A stretch of DNA of 64,000 nucleotides from Vibrionales bacterium SWAT-3 (GTDB lineage Bacteria; Pseudomonadota; Gammaproteobacteria; Enterobacterales; Vibrionaceae): NCBI GenBank assembly GCA_000169995.1, contig AAZW01000004.1, forward strand, positions 118,777 through 182,776, read 5' to 3'. The notes beneath the pieces were generated by a model that did not search any database, was not told the origin of the DNA, and was given only the letters and a program-made list of their open reading frames with translations. Position 1 is the first letter of the stretch, and every line of letters begins with the position of its first letter. Positions 1 to 13,592 of this stretch are shown here, one piece after another. The position numbers and the translations under genes are program-made.

Positions 1-157
1 TATTGCAATCCATCTATAACAATCCGTTGCTGGTACATAACCACTCCTATTGAAAGCTCAGTGTTCTAGCTCGGTTTTGAAAACACGCTCAAGTAACATG
101 TTTTCAAAAATGGGTTAAATCACTTATCTAAGTTCGTTTGCTGTTTTGGTTTTAATG

Positions 158-184
158 TTGGCCTGACTCTGTGAATCAGGCCAA
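158..184. terminator. Hairpin after the aldehyde dehydrogenase gene
   Basis: Stem TTGGCCTGA (158-166) pairs with TCAGGCCAA (176-184) over a 9-nt loop. It lies just past the stop of the leftward dehydrogenase gene. There is no good T-run on the minus strand, so its role as a terminator is only likely. A degenerate relative occurs at 3691-3713. Bases 1-157 hold no gene that I can support. Confidence 0.5.
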
Positions 185-203
185 TTCTTATATAGGAAGC
201 AGA

Positions 204-1667
204 TTAGTAAGGACGTTGGTAAGCCGTCTTCACTACTGTGTAGAACTCTTTTGCGTATTGACCTTGCTCACGAGGACCGAAGCTAGACTCTTTACGACCG
301 CCAAACGGTACGTGGTAGTCGGTACCAGCGGTTGGTAGGTTAACCATCACACAACCAGTTTGCGCTTGTTGCTTGAACAGTGCGCTCGTACGTAGGCTTT
401 GAGTGATGATGCCGCCAGTTAGGCCAAAGCGAGTATCGTTAGTTGTTGCAATCGCTTCGTCCAAGTCAGCCACTCGAATCACGCTTGCCATTGGTGCAAA
501 TACTTCTTCTTGGTTCACTTCCCAATCGTTCTTAGTGTTCAAGAACAACGTTGGAGACATATAGAAGCCTTCGTGTTGCATGCTCAAGCGTTCGCCGCCG
601 AATGCTAGCTCACCGCCACTTTGACGCGCTTTCTCAACCCAACCTAGGTTTGCTTCAAGCTGGTTGCCATCAACAACTGGGCCCATGAACACGCCTTCCT
701 CTAATGCGTGACCCACTTTCAGCTCGCTCATGCGTTTAATCAGTGCTTCAACGTACTGGTCGTGGATGCTATCCATAACCACAAGACGAGAAGACGCTGT
801 ACATTTTTGACCTGCACCAGAGAAAGATCCGGCAATAGTTGCTTCAACTGCGGTTTGAATGTCTGCATCATCAGCGATAACCAGCGCGTTCTTACTGCCC
901 ATTTCCAGTTGGCAACGAACGAAGTTTGGTGCGGTAGCCGCTGCCACTTTACGACCCGTATCAACAGAACCGGTAAAGCTCACACCGTTCACTTCTTTGG
1001 AATTGATTAGTGCGTCGCCAACCGTTGAACCGCTACCAAGAACAAGGTTGAACGTACCTGCTGGAATACCTTGGCGATGAATGATCTCAGTAAGCGCAAC
1101 GGCACTTGCTGGTGTTAGATTTGCTGGCTTCCAGATAACGCTGTTACCAAAAGCAAGCGCTGGAGCGATTTTCCAAGCTGCTGTCGCTGTCGGGAAGTTC
1201 CAAGGAGAGATAATGCCGATAACGCCTACCGCTTCGCGAGTCACTTCAACAGAAACACCCGGGCGTACAGAATCTGCGTTGTCACCAATTTGGCGAAGCA
1301 CTTCAGCCGCAAAGTATTGGAAGAACTGACCTGCACGGTAAATCTCACCGCGACCTTCAGCAAAAGGCTTACCTTCTTCACGAGATAGCAAAGTGCCCAG
1401 CTCATCACAACGGGCAATCAGCTCATCACCAATCGCTTGAAGCACCGCTTGCTTGCGTTCAATCGGCGTTTTTTCCCACTCTGGTTGAGCGTGTTTCGCC
1501 GCTGAAATCGCTTGTTGAACTTGCTCTGAACTTGCTTGTGCAAAGTTACCGATGTTTTCAGAAATATCTGATGGGTTAATGTTCGCTACGGTGCTTACAC
1601 CCGCTTGCCATTCGCCGCCAATGTAAAGTGCGTTTTCTGCTTGAACATTCTGTAAGTGAGTCATCAT
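204..1667 (-). CDS. NAD(P)-dependent aldehyde dehydrogenase
   Basis: A 487-residue member of the aldehyde dehydrogenase superfamily, oxidising an aldehyde to its acid in the cytoplasm. The family landmarks are all present: SPWNF with Asn157, cofactor-binding Lys180, FTGS at 231-234, general base Glu255 in LEMGSKN, and nucleophile Cys289 in GQKCTASSR. The length is normal. An AAGGAC ribosome site precedes the ATG pair at 1667. The RidA-like gene lies 184 bp upstream on the same strand and a LysR gene is divergent beyond it, which suggests a small catabolic unit. The overall look is of the semialdehyde dehydrogenase (alpha-ketoglutaric semialdehyde type) branch, but the substrate cannot be read from sequence. 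Confidence 0.93.
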   Translation of the reverse strand: MMTHLQNVQAENALYIGGEWQAGVSTVANINPSDISENIGNFAQASSEQVQQAISAAKHAQPEWEKTPIERKQAVLQAIGDELIARCDELGTLLSREEGKPFAEGRGEIYRAGQFFQYFAAEVLRQIGDNADSVRPGVSVEVTREAVGVIGIISPWNFPTATAAWKIAPALAFGNSVIWKPANLTPASAVALTEIIHRQGIPAGTFNLVLGSGSTVGDALINSKEVNGVSFTGSVDTGRKVAAATAPNFVRCQLEMGSKNALVIADDADIQTAVEATIAGSFSGAGQKCTASSRLVVMDSIHDQYVEALIKRMSELKVGHALEEGVFMGPVVDGNQLEANLGWVEKARQSGGELAFGGERLSMQHEGFYMSPTLFLNTKNDWEVNQEEVFAPMASVIRVADLDEAIATTNDTRFGLTGGIITQSLRTSALFKQQAQTGCVMVNLPTAGTDYHVPFGGRKESSFGPREQGQYAKEFYTVVKTAYQRPY

Positions 1668-1851
1668 TCTGTCCTTGTAACGTTAGGTTGCGGTTGAGTC
1701 TGGCAACCATCGAATTAATTAATAAATTGTTAATTTATATAGAGAATAAGTATTAATTTTGTATCTAGACGTAAAACTATTCGCTTGTATCAGTAAAGAT
1801 CTGCGTAGACAAACAGCTTTGATTGGCAAATTGCCTCAGTTCACAGTCCAT

Positions 1852-2250
1852 TTATTCAGGTTGAGACGCCGATGCATAAACCACGAACTCAACCAACATC
1901 TCTTCTCTGGCTAGCCCTGCAACAACGACTGCTGCACGATTAGAATAAGGTGCGTTGAAGTATTCTCCGTATACGCTGTTTACCGTTTTCAGGTATTCAC
2001 GGTCAGTTACGTAAATCAGAACCTGCAGCACAGAATCCATCGATTCGCCTGCACACTCCAAGGTATGAACAAGGTTGTTAAAAGTCTGACGCGTTTGCGC
2101 TTCAATACCGCCTTCTACTACTGCGCCCGTTTCATCAATTGGAATCTGAGCCGTGTATAGAGTGCCGTTATTAACGATTGCCCACTCTAGTGGTGCTTTT
2201 GAAGCAAAAAGAGCGGTTTTTACTGGGTGTTTTTTAGTTTGTACGTTCAC
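1852..2250 (-). CDS. RidA/YjgF/YER057c-family protein
   Basis: A protein of about 132 residues of the RidA (YjgF) family, whose members deaminate reactive enamine/imine intermediates or act in related catabolic steps as trimers. Family-like stretches are LYTAQIPID near the N-terminus, ECAGESMDSVLQVLIYVTD in the middle and APYSNRAAVVVAGLAREEMLVEFVVYA at the end (Arg before the AAVVVAGLA segment is the usual carboxylate-binding residue). The start is uncertain: GTG at 2250 has GGATGG before it, and TTG at 2262 is an in-frame alternative. It is probably co-transcribed with the downstream aldehyde dehydrogenase. Confidence 0.85.
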   Translation of the reverse strand: MNVQTKKHPVKTALFASKAPLEWAIVNNGTLYTAQIPIDETGAVVEGGIEAQTRQTFNNLVHTLECAGESMDSVLQVLIYVTDREYLKTVNSVYGEYFNAPYSNRAAVVVAGLAREEMLVEFVVYASASQPE

Positions 2251-2407
2251 GATTCCATCCAACTTTGTAACAACTATGTTTCAAGATGGTTAAATACTGC
2301 ACCTTGACGCATGATAAATCTAACGGTAAATTTTGTGCATTTGATAAATAAAATCTATCACCTTACAAAAAGTAAGATATAGCAAGGGCTAGAGAGGGAG
2401 CGAAGTA

Positions 2408-3292
2408 ATGAGTATTAAGCTACAACAGTTAAAACATTTTGTTTTAGTCGTCGAAGAAGGTGGATTTCGAGCAGCTTCTCACCGAGCCAATCGCTCTCAG
2501 GCGGCACTGTCTACTTCGATAAAAGAGCTTGAGAAAATACTCGGCCAGCCACTGTTTGAAACAGGCAACAAATCTACGCTGACACCTTTCGGTGAAATAT
2601 GCCTGCCAAAAATTATCCAATTCTTGAATGTTTACAAAGCATTAGATAATGACTTACGTGCAGCGGCGGCCGGGCAACAAGGAAGAGTTCGAATAGCGAG
2701 CGTGCCGTCGGTGGCAGCCAAATTGATCCCTAGCGTGTTAGGGGCCTTTTGTGAACAATACCCAAACGTTGAGGTGAGCCTGATTGATGATAATGCGGCA
2801 GGTGTAGAAGCAAGATTACTTTCTGGAGAAGTGGATGTAGCCCTAGGCAATACTTCCCATTTAGAGGAAGAGAGTATCGACTTCACCCCACTTCTTTCCG
2901 ATCCTATCGGTGTGGTCTGCTTAAAGGACAACCCTATCGCCGCTCAACCTGAAGGGATCGAATGGCAAACTCTGTTAAAACAGCCCTTTATTCGTAACGG
3001 GACTTGCACCCTACTCGATCCAACACCTGCACGTATGCTCAGTGAACAAGCCCTGTATTCGGTAGAAAACATTACTTCTCTATTTTCTGTTTTGGAATTA
3101 GGCATTGGGGTAACCACACTGCCTAAGCTTGCTTTTCCAACCAATGAAACACGTTTAGTGTGGATTCCTTTGATCGACCCGCCGTTACAGCGTCAAATTG
3201 GAATATTCCGACTGTCTGACCGTACTATCTCACCCCAAGCGCAAGCTTTTCATGATTTGTGTATTCAGTATCTGAGCTATGAAGCGCCATAA
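2408..3292 (+). CDS. LysR-family transcriptional regulator
   Basis: A 294-residue LysR-type regulator. The N-terminal winged helix-turn-helix is clear (residues 1-60: LQQLKHFVLVVEEGGFRAAS, then SQAALSTSIKELEKILGQPLFE), followed by a periplasmic-binding-like effector domain from about residue 90. It is divergent from the RidA/aldehyde dehydrogenase pair with 157 bp between them, the usual place for a LysR regulator and its targets. An AGGGAG ribosome site precedes the ATG. The effector is unknown. Confidence 0.93.
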   Translation: MSIKLQQLKHFVLVVEEGGFRAASHRANRSQAALSTSIKELEKILGQPLFETGNKSTLTPFGEICLPKIIQFLNVYKALDNDLRAAAAGQQGRVRIASVPSVAAKLIPSVLGAFCEQYPNVEVSLIDDNAAGVEARLLSGEVDVALGNTSHLEEESIDFTPLLSDPIGVVCLKDNPIAAQPEGIEWQTLLKQPFIRNGTCTLLDPTPARMLSEQALYSVENITSLFSVLELGIGVTTLPKLAFPTNETRLVWIPLIDPPLQRQIGIFRLSDRTISPQAQAFHDLCIQYLSYEAP

Positions 3293-3300
3293 GCAAGATT

Positions 3301-3333
3301 TAACAAATGGCAGTGCGTCACTGCCACTTGTTA
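3301..3333 (+). terminator. Hairpin after the LysR gene
   Basis: TAACAA plus TGGCAGTG (3301-3315) pairs with CACTGCCA plus TTGTTA (3319-3333) with one internal mismatch and a CGT loop, 8 bp after the LysR stop. The T-run is weak. Confidence 0.6.
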
Positions 3334-4049
3334 CTTCAGAATACGCTTTATCTGTTCTCATCAACCACAATCAACGGGCTCTGAAGTAAGGTTTGGACTT
3401 CATAAAAACGGTTTTAACACTCTCAATTCTTCCCCTTCACCTTCCAATATAACCGGCAATAAATACCTCAATGAGTAACAAAAACGTGGATAACCATTGA
3501 TGTGACACAGTTTTTCCACGCTTCATGAGTAATAGATAAAAAATATATATTTCTGCGTAAATAAACGCACGCTGCTCGTTATAAATAACGAAATAGTGAT
3601 GAAATCACACATCTAGCCCCAACTCTTACCCTTCTAAAAACAACCTGTAAGTACATGAAAAGTATAAATTAACCACCTTAATCTCACTTAGCCTGACTCT
3701 GAATTATTCAGGCAATTCTTAATACTTCAAGTTATCAATAAAGCATCTGAAATATTCATGATTAAAGTGACAGAATTATTACTTTCATAAATGAAAAACA
3801 CCTATTTCAAAAATGGAATTATTGATGTCGATATTTGTCGTTTTGATCACATAATTTTAGGCGTAGTTTATATTTTGTAGAAACGAGAGCGAATTAGTTT
3901 ATATCGTTCTATTTCTTCAGGAGATATAAAACCAGCAAGATTATATCTTTGTTAACAAGCAAAGTTTTATTAACAAGTAAATGCGAGTAGCAAGACATAT
4001 TCAAACTGTGTTTTATATGAGCTTACACTGTTAAATATAAGGTTTTATT
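3334..4049. other. Long AT-rich non-coding leader before the ATP synthase operon
   Basis: About 700 bp with no supportable gene. It contains a degenerate hairpin at 3691-3713 (GCCTGA/TCAGGC) that resembles the one at 158-184, and a strongly AT-rich stretch from about 3720 to 4049 where the atp promoter should lie. I could not single out a convincing -35/-10 pair. Confidence 0.5.
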
Positions 4050-4451
4050 ATGAGGCTTAGCGGGATAAGTGGTGACATTCTTGTTGCTGCTAAAAGAGTT
4101 GTTCTCTGCCAAATAGTATTAGCCGTCGGTGTAGTTTTATATGAAGTGTTTTTTGGTAATAAAGTAGATATGGAATCTTCAGCTTTGGGTATCGTTATTG
4201 CGATGCTACCCCCGCTGTTTGGTTTTATATATGCAAGCCTAAAGGTGCGCAAGAACCCTAATTATAGTTTACGTGACTTAATGCAAATGAGTCGTGTCGT
4301 GAAAATAACTTATACGTTCTTAATGTTTATCTTGGCATTCCAGTTTTTCAAATTGGATAACCCAGTAATATTGTACGCATATATTTTCACGATGGTTGGG
4401 TACTTCTTAACACCATTTATTACTGCCTCTACAAGATCGGAGTACGTGTAG
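4050..4451 (+). CDS. atpI: ATP synthase protein I
   Basis: A 133-residue small membrane protein with four hydrophobic segments (about residues 18-37, 46-70, 88-106 and 110-128), in the first position of an atpIBEFHAGDC operon. AtpI helps assembly of the c-ring in several bacteria. Assignment rests on position, size and membrane layout more than on motifs. An AAGG site precedes the ATG, and atpB starts one base after the stop. Confidence 0.88.
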   Translation: MRLSGISGDILVAAKRVVLCQIVLAVGVVLYEVFFGNKVDMESSALGIVIAMLPPLFGFIYASLKVRKNPNYSLRDLMQMSRVVKITYTFLMFILAFQFFKLDNPVILYAYIFTMVGYFLTPFITASTRSEYV

Positions 4452-4818
4452 TATGGATCAAGTAACTACCGCTCACGAATACATAGAGCATCACTTAACC
4501 TTCTTAACTACAGGTGATGGTTTCTGGGCGTTCAACATCGACTCGATGTTGGTATCTTGGATTACGGGTTTACTGTTTATTGGAGCTTTTCGATACGTAG
4601 TGACCAAGGGCACCAGCGGTGTTCCAGGTCGATTTCAATGTTTTATCGAACTGATATTTGATTTTGTAAACAACCTAGTAAAAGAGATTTTTCAAGCGGA
4701 GGATAAATTAATAGGGCCACTGGCATTAACCACTTTTGTTTGGGTGTTGTTAATGAATGCGGTCGATTTATTACCAATAGATTTCATACCAGCATTAAGT
4801 CGTGCAATGGGTCTAGAA

Positions 4819-6464
<1,646 letters not shown>

Positions 6465-6598
6465 TAATTAATAACTAAAAAATTTAACTAACAAATTATT
6501 TATCGGAGATACAAATGGATATCGTAAGCGCAGTTTTATATGTAGCAGGTGCATTACTGATTGGTTTAGGTGCGGCAGGCGCAGCGTCAGGTATTGGT

Positions 6599-7832
6599 AA
6601 GGGCGCGAATATACTTTGTTAATCTGATGTAAAAAGAACTTTTTCCCTGTAATCTTTATTCCATGCGGCTTGGTTCATCTTTCTTGGTACAGACAAGTTA
6701 CCCTCTGATTTTCTAAATAGGTTCTGCACAAAGCGACGACAACAAGCCATATTCAACGCTGAATCCCCAGCGTAAATTCGCTGCTCGTCTTCTTTGAAAA
6801 TTACGTCCAACGCCCAGTGCTGCTGATTCTCAATATGCCAATGCTTTCTTGTTGCCTTTGAGGCTAACTCTAAAGATAAATGGTCTGTGCAAATATAGTA
6901 CGAGGTTTCATAACTTCCTTTCCCTTTGACACTCCTATCTCTTACCACTGCAACAATGCTTTTTACGAGACACCACTTCTGTCTGAGTGCTTCGCTGAAG
7001 GCTGCAGGAAGCACGTAAACCTCACGAACCTCTTTTCTACCATGCCCTTTCTCTTCCGTGATGTATGATTCCTGTTTATCTTCAGGCAAAGCCCAATAGT
7101 CTTGGAATTGCACATCAATTTCTGCTAATAAACTTGGTTGATTCAGTTTAACTTGTACTAGGATATCTCCACCTTTATCAACTACTTTATTCAGTGTTTC
7201 AACCTGACAATGCAGGGCATCAGCAGTTAATAAACATCCTTTGATATCTAAAGCGTCTAGCATGTTTCTTATTGCTAGCAGCTCCATACCTTTGCCGTCA
7301 CAAGGTTGGTGTGTGAGAGTCAAACCCTCGTCTACATCAAATGCCGAAACCATATAGAGGGGGTGCTGTTGTTTGCTTGCTTTTGCCCCTTTTAGAACCT
7401 TCCCATCAACACTGATTATAGGCTGAGCATGCTTCTCTCTGTGCAAATTGACCCAGCCCACCATAGCTTCCAATAGCGTCTCTGGCACAACGGATCTCAT
7501 GATCGCAGCTATATTATGTCGAGTGGGAAGACCATTTTCGTAGGGGAAATACTCACGTAACCACTCGATATTTCCTTCACCGAAATCCTTAATCTCTGTC
7601 CATTTATTTTGACCACAAATCATGGCTGTTATGACCACGAAAGCGACTTCCATAACAGGATAAACTTGATTGATGTGCGAACGGGTATCTTTCACTTTTT
7701 TAAGTTGCTCAATGATAATCATGTGCGAATTTCTCATGTTTTTTTACTTCATGATCAGATCGTGATTATCTAAAAAAGTTCCCTGTAAAATAAATCCATT
7801 ATTTTCAATGGTTAAAGTTCGATCCCGCCCTT
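6599..7832 (-). mobile_element. ISAs1-family insertion sequence, copy 2
   Basis: A complete 1234-bp element in the opposite direction to copy 1, with the same ends. A perfect 10-bp target duplication AGGTATTGGT flanks it at 6589-6598 and 7833-7842. It lies only 546 bp from copy 1. Its own target duplication shows that it inserted independently. Confidence 0.97.
6619..7737 (-). CDS. ISAs1-family transposase
   Basis: A 372-residue DDE transposase with the same protein sequence as copy 1, including Asp111, Asp173 and Glu303. It is intact. Confidence 0.97.
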   Translation of the reverse strand: MRNSHMIIIEQLKKVKDTRSHINQVYPVMEVAFVVITAMICGQNKWTEIKDFGEGNIEWLREYFPYENGLPTRHNIAAIMRSVVPETLLEAMVGWVNLHREKHAQPIISVDGKVLKGAKASKQQHPLYMVSAFDVDEGLTLTHQPCDGKGMELLAIRNMLDALDIKGCLLTADALHCQVETLNKVVDKGGDILVQVKLNQPSLLAEIDVQFQDYWALPEDKQESYITEEKGHGRKEVREVYVLPAAFSEALRQKWCLVKSIVAVVRDRSVKGKGSYETSYYICTDHLSLELASKATRKHWHIENQQHWALDVIFKEDEQRIYAGDSALNMACCRRFVQNLFRKSEGNLSVPRKMNQAAWNKDYREKVLFTSD

Positions 7833-8050
7833 AGGTATTGGTAACTTGGCAGGTAAATACCTTGAAGGTGTTGCTCGTCAACCAGACCTTACTCCAATGC
7901 TTCGTACTCAATTCTTCATCATGATGGGTCTTGTGGATGCAGTACCAATGATCGGTGTTGGTATCGGTCTATACATCATCTTCGCCGTGGCTTAATCAAA
8001 AAGCTACGAAAAGATCGATTTGTAATTAATCAAGATTTAGCGAGGAAGGT

Positions 8051-8521
8051 ATGAACTTAAATGCAAGCATGTTCGGGCAAGCAATCTCATTCGTGATTTT
8101 TGTTTGGCTATGCATGAAATATGTATGGCCCCCTCTCACCGCAATGTTAGACGAGCGCCAAAAAGAAATTGCTGATGGTTTACGCCATTCAGAGAATGCA
8201 GCGAAAGAGCTAGAACTAGCAAAATCCAATGGCGCACAACTTGTCGAAGATGCAAAACGCAACGTAACTGAACTGATTGAACAAGGCAAAAAACGCCGCA
8301 ATGAAATCATCAGCTTAGCGCACGAAGAAGCAGAGCAAGAAAAAGCTCGCATCTTAGAGCAAGGCAGAGCCGAACTAGAAAGTGAGCGTCAAAAGTTACG
8401 TCGTGAACTTCAGGCAGACATGGCAGACGCTGTAATTCAAAGTGCACAGAAACTGATCAACAAAAACCTAGATTCAGAAACGAACCGAGCGTTAGTTGAT
8501 CAACTCATTAGCGAACTGTAA
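8051..8521 (+). CDS. atpF: ATP synthase subunit b
   Basis: A 156-residue subunit b, part of the peripheral stalk. It has one N-terminal membrane helix (about residues 5-27, [20 protein letters not shown]) followed by a long charged, heptad-rich coiled coil, as in E. coli (156 residues). It begins 55 bp after atpE and lies 11 bp before atpH. It is intact although both F0 partners a and c are broken. Confidence 0.96.
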   Translation: MNLNASMFGQAISFVIFVWLCMKYVWPPLTAMLDERQKEIADGLRHSENAAKELELAKSNGAQLVEDAKRNVTELIEQGKKRRNEIISLAHEEAEQEKARILEQGRAELESERQKLRRELQADMADAVIQSAQKLINKNLDSETNRALVDQLISEL

Positions 8522-8532
8522 GCGGAGGCAGT

Positions 8533-9084
8533 ATGTCAGATTACACCAATATTGCTCATCCCTACGCCAAAGCCTCATTCGACTTTGCTTTGGGTGAAAA
8601 CAAGTTACAAGAGTGGCACTCCATGCTTTCAATTCTTGTGGCAGTAACGGAAGAAGAAGCGATCGCTGATCAGATTATCTCAGCAGAAGGGGCAAGCGCC
8701 CAACAAACTGAACAGCTCGCCAATCTCATCATTCATGTTTGCCAAGGGTTGGTTGATGAACACGTTATCAACCTAATTCGAGTGTTGGCTGAGAATGGTC
8801 GCCTTTCCGTCGTAAAAGACTTGTTTAGCTTGTTCAGCGAGCTGAAGGACGAACATGAACGTGTAATTCCTGTCACTGTCACCAGCTCTGAATGCCTTAC
8901 ATCAGGTCAAGTTACCTCATTAACGGCTGCACTTGAGAAGAAATTAGAGCGTCAGGTTGAATTAGAACAGGTGATTGACGACTCACTGGTCGGTGGGATT
9001 GTCATCAAGGCGGGTGAAACCGTTATCGATGGTTCATTGAACACATCAATAAGCCGATTAGCTAATCAACTTCACGCGAGATAG
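8533..9084 (+). CDS. atpH: ATP synthase subunit delta
   Basis: A 183-residue subunit delta that joins the b stalk to the top of F1. The N-terminus ([22 protein letters not shown]) and C-terminus ([23 protein letters not shown]) carry the conserved family signatures. It is full length, lies in operon order and ends 8 bp before atpA. Confidence 0.96.
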   Translation: MSDYTNIAHPYAKASFDFALGENKLQEWHSMLSILVAVTEEEAIADQIISAEGASAQQTEQLANLIIHVCQGLVDEHVINLIRVLAENGRLSVVKDLFSLFSELKDEHERVIPVTVTSSECLTSGQVTSLTAALEKKLERQVELEQVIDDSLVGGIVIKAGETVIDGSLNTSISRLANQLHAR

Positions 9085-9092
9085 GTAATAAA

Positions 9093-10634
9093 ATGCAATT
9101 AAATTCAAATGAAATTAGTGATCTAATTAGAGAACGAATCTCGCAATTTAACGTGAGCACTGAAGCTCGCAACGAAGGCACTATCGTATCGGTTCGTGAT
9201 GGCATCATCACCATCAATGGCCTTGCAGATGTGATGCAAGGCGAGATGATTGAACTACCTGGTGGCAAATACGCACTTGCACTTAACCTAGACACCCACT
9301 CTGTTGGTGCGGTAGTTATGGGTCCTTACATTGACCTTTCTGAAGGCATGAAAGTAAAAGGTACTGGACGTATCTTGGAAGTACCAGTCGGTAATGGGCT
9401 TCTGGGCCGTGTAGTAAACACTCTAGGTGAGCCAATTGATGGTAAAGGTCCAGTAAGTTGTGACCGTCTTGACCCAGTAGAAGTGATTGCCCCTGGTGTA
9501 ATTGAGCGTAAGTCTGTAGACCAGCCTATTCAGACTGGCTACAAAGCGGTAGATACCATGGTGCCTATCGGTCGTGGTCAACGTGAACTGATCATTGGTG
9601 ACCGTCAGGCAGGTAAAACGGCATTGGCAATCGACGCCATCATCAACCAAAAAGACTCAGGCATTAAATGTGTGTATGTGGCGATTGGTCAAAAAGCATC
9701 AACCATCGCTAACGTGGTTCGCAAGCTTGAAGAGCACGACGCACTTAAAAACACCATCGTTGTCGTGGCATCAGCATCAGAGTCTGCCGCGCTTCAATAC
9801 CTAGCCCCTTATGCGGGTTGCACCATGGGTGAATACTTCCGTGACCGCGGTGAAGATGCACTGATCATCTACGATGACCTATCCAAACAAGCGGTCGCAT
9901 ACCGCCAAATCTCATTGCTACTTAAACGCCCACCGGGCCGTGAAGCCTTCCCTGGCGACGTATTCTACCTTCACTCACGCCTGCTAGAGCGCGCAGCACG
10001 AGTCAATGCAGAGTATGTAGAGAAGTTCACTAACGGTGAAGTGAAAGGCCAAACAGGCTCATTAACCGCGCTTCCTATCATTGAAACTCAAGCAGGCGAC
10101 GTATCGGCATTCGTACCAACCAACGTAATCTCGATTACCGACGGTCAGGTTTTCCTACAGACTCAGCTATTTAACGCAGGCTTACGTCCGGCTGTTGACC
10201 CAGGTATCTCGGTATCTCGTGTGGGTGGTGCTGCCCAGTGCAAGATCATCAAGAAGCTATCTGGAGGTATCCGTACTTCACTGGCTCAATATCGTGAATT
10301 GGCGGCATTCGCTCAGTTCTCTTCAGACCTAGATGAGATGACGCGTAAGCAACTTGACCATGGTGAGCGTGTGACTGAACTGATGAAGCAAAAGCAGTAC
10401 TCCCCAATGTCGGTTGCAGAACAAGCTACTGTGATTTACGCGGCTGAAAAAGGCTACTTAGTCGATGTTGAGCTAAACAACCTAGCCCGCTTCGAAGAAG
10501 AGCTGATCGCGTACGCCAAAGCTCAAAACCCAGCGCTGATCGACAAGATTAACGCGACAGGTGATTACAACGACGAAATCGATAGCGCTCTTAAAGAGAT
10601 TCTAGAAGGTTTTGTTGGGATGAAAGCTTGGTAA
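9093..10634 (+). CDS. atpA: ATP synthase subunit alpha
   Basis: A 513-residue non-catalytic nucleotide-binding subunit of F1, the same length as in E. coli. The P-loop GDRQAGKT lies near residue 170, with VGQKAS-like [20 protein letters not shown] after it and the signature [17 protein letters not shown] near residue 370. It has no lesion. Operon neighbours are tightly spaced on both sides. Confidence 0.97.
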   Translation: MQLNSNEISDLIRERISQFNVSTEARNEGTIVSVRDGIITINGLADVMQGEMIELPGGKYALALNLDTHSVGAVVMGPYIDLSEGMKVKGTGRILEVPVGNGLLGRVVNTLGEPIDGKGPVSCDRLDPVEVIAPGVIERKSVDQPIQTGYKAVDTMVPIGRGQRELIIGDRQAGKTALAIDAIINQKDSGIKCVYVAIGQKASTIANVVRKLEEHDALKNTIVVVASASESAALQYLAPYAGCTMGEYFRDRGEDALIIYDDLSKQAVAYRQISLLLKRPPGREAFPGDVFYLHSRLLERAARVNAEYVEKFTNGEVKGQTGSLTALPIIETQAGDVSAFVPTNVISITDGQVFLQTQLFNAGLRPAVDPGISVSRVGGAAQCKIIKKLSGGIRTSLAQYRELAAFAQFSSDLDEMTRKQLDHGERVTELMKQKQYSPMSVAEQATVIYAAEKGYLVDVELNNLARFEEELIAYAKAQNPALIDKINATGDYNDEIDSALKEILEGFVGMKAW

Positions 10635-10680
10635 GTGCTCCGGTTTGTTAGCTGGAAACAAAAACAAATAGGAGCAGATT

Positions 10681-12979
<2,299 letters not shown>

Positions 12980-12993
12980 CAGGTAGGTGCATC

Positions 12994-13437
12994 ATGGCTA
13001 TTGGAATTACAGACAATACATTTCAACTTAATATCGTAAGTGCGGAAGGTACGCTGTTTTCAGGGCCGGCATATGCCCTAGCCGTTTCTGGAGCAGATGG
13101 TGAACTCGGGATTCGTCCCGGTCACTCCCCGCTTCTCAGTAAAATAAAGCCGGGCGTGACAGTATTTGTCACCGACCCAAAAACAGAAGATGAAGTGCTT
13201 TATGTGTCTGGCGGGATGATTGAAGTTCAACCCGATGTAGTGACGGTGTTGGCCGATACCGCTTTGCACGCAAAAGACATTGACCGTGCTCGCGCAGAGG
13301 AAGCGAAACACGCCGCTCTAGAGAACATCAATAAGGGCAACGTAGACGTTAACTTTGCGCAAGCTCAGCTTGAACTAGCAAAAGCGATTGCTCAACTTAG
13401 AGCTGCGGATCTCACTTCCTCTCGAACTCGCCACTAA
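12994..13437 (+). CDS. atpC: ATP synthase subunit epsilon
   Basis: A 147-residue epsilon subunit, slightly longer than E. coli (139). The N-terminal beta sandwich (FQLNIVSAEGTLFSGPAYALAVSGADGELGIRPGHSPLLSKIKPG) and the C-terminal helical hairpin (about residues 90-140) are both clear. It is the last gene of the operon and is followed by a strong hairpin. Confidence 0.95.
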   Translation: MAIGITDNTFQLNIVSAEGTLFSGPAYALAVSGADGELGIRPGHSPLLSKIKPGVTVFVTDPKTEDEVLYVSGGMIEVQPDVVTVLADTALHAKDIDRARAEEAKHAALENINKGNVDVNFAQAQLELAKAIAQLRAADLTSSRTRH

Positions 13438-13466
13438 ACATAGGCAATTACTTATTTCTGTGTAGA

Positions 13467-13505
13467 TAGTCTCCCCACTTAAAAACGATTTAAGTGGGGA
13501 GACTA
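13467..13505. terminator. Long perfect hairpin after atpC
   Basis: A 17-bp perfect stem (13467-13483 with 13489-13505) around a 5-nt loop AACGA, 30 bp after atpC. It lacks a clean T-run on either side, yet its place between the convergent atpC and nitrilase-family genes suggests a bidirectional terminator or an mRNA 3'-end stabiliser. Confidence 0.7.
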
Positions 13506-13592
13506 CAACTAAAGCTTTAGACTCAACCCCTTCCCTGCTTACTCAGTATTCGCTCGCCTGATTCGCTTACTTTACCCACCAGCACCTCAATA

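Larger units (their letters stand above)
6515..7995 (+). pseudogene. atpE: ATP synthase subunit c, cut by an insertion sequence
   Basis: Subunit c of the rotor ring, split by an ISAs1-family element at 6599-7832. The 5' piece (6515-6598) codes 28 residues ending AAGAASGIG. The 3' piece (7843-7995) codes 50 residues from NLAGKYLEG to the stop. Joined, they give a 78-residue hairpin protein with the RQPD loop and the proton-carrying Asp60 in [13 protein letters not shown]. That is the proton-type pattern of E. coli (Asp61), not the sodium type with Gln and Glu. A CGGAG ribosome site precedes the ATG. No working c-ring can come from this copy. Confidence 0.95.
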
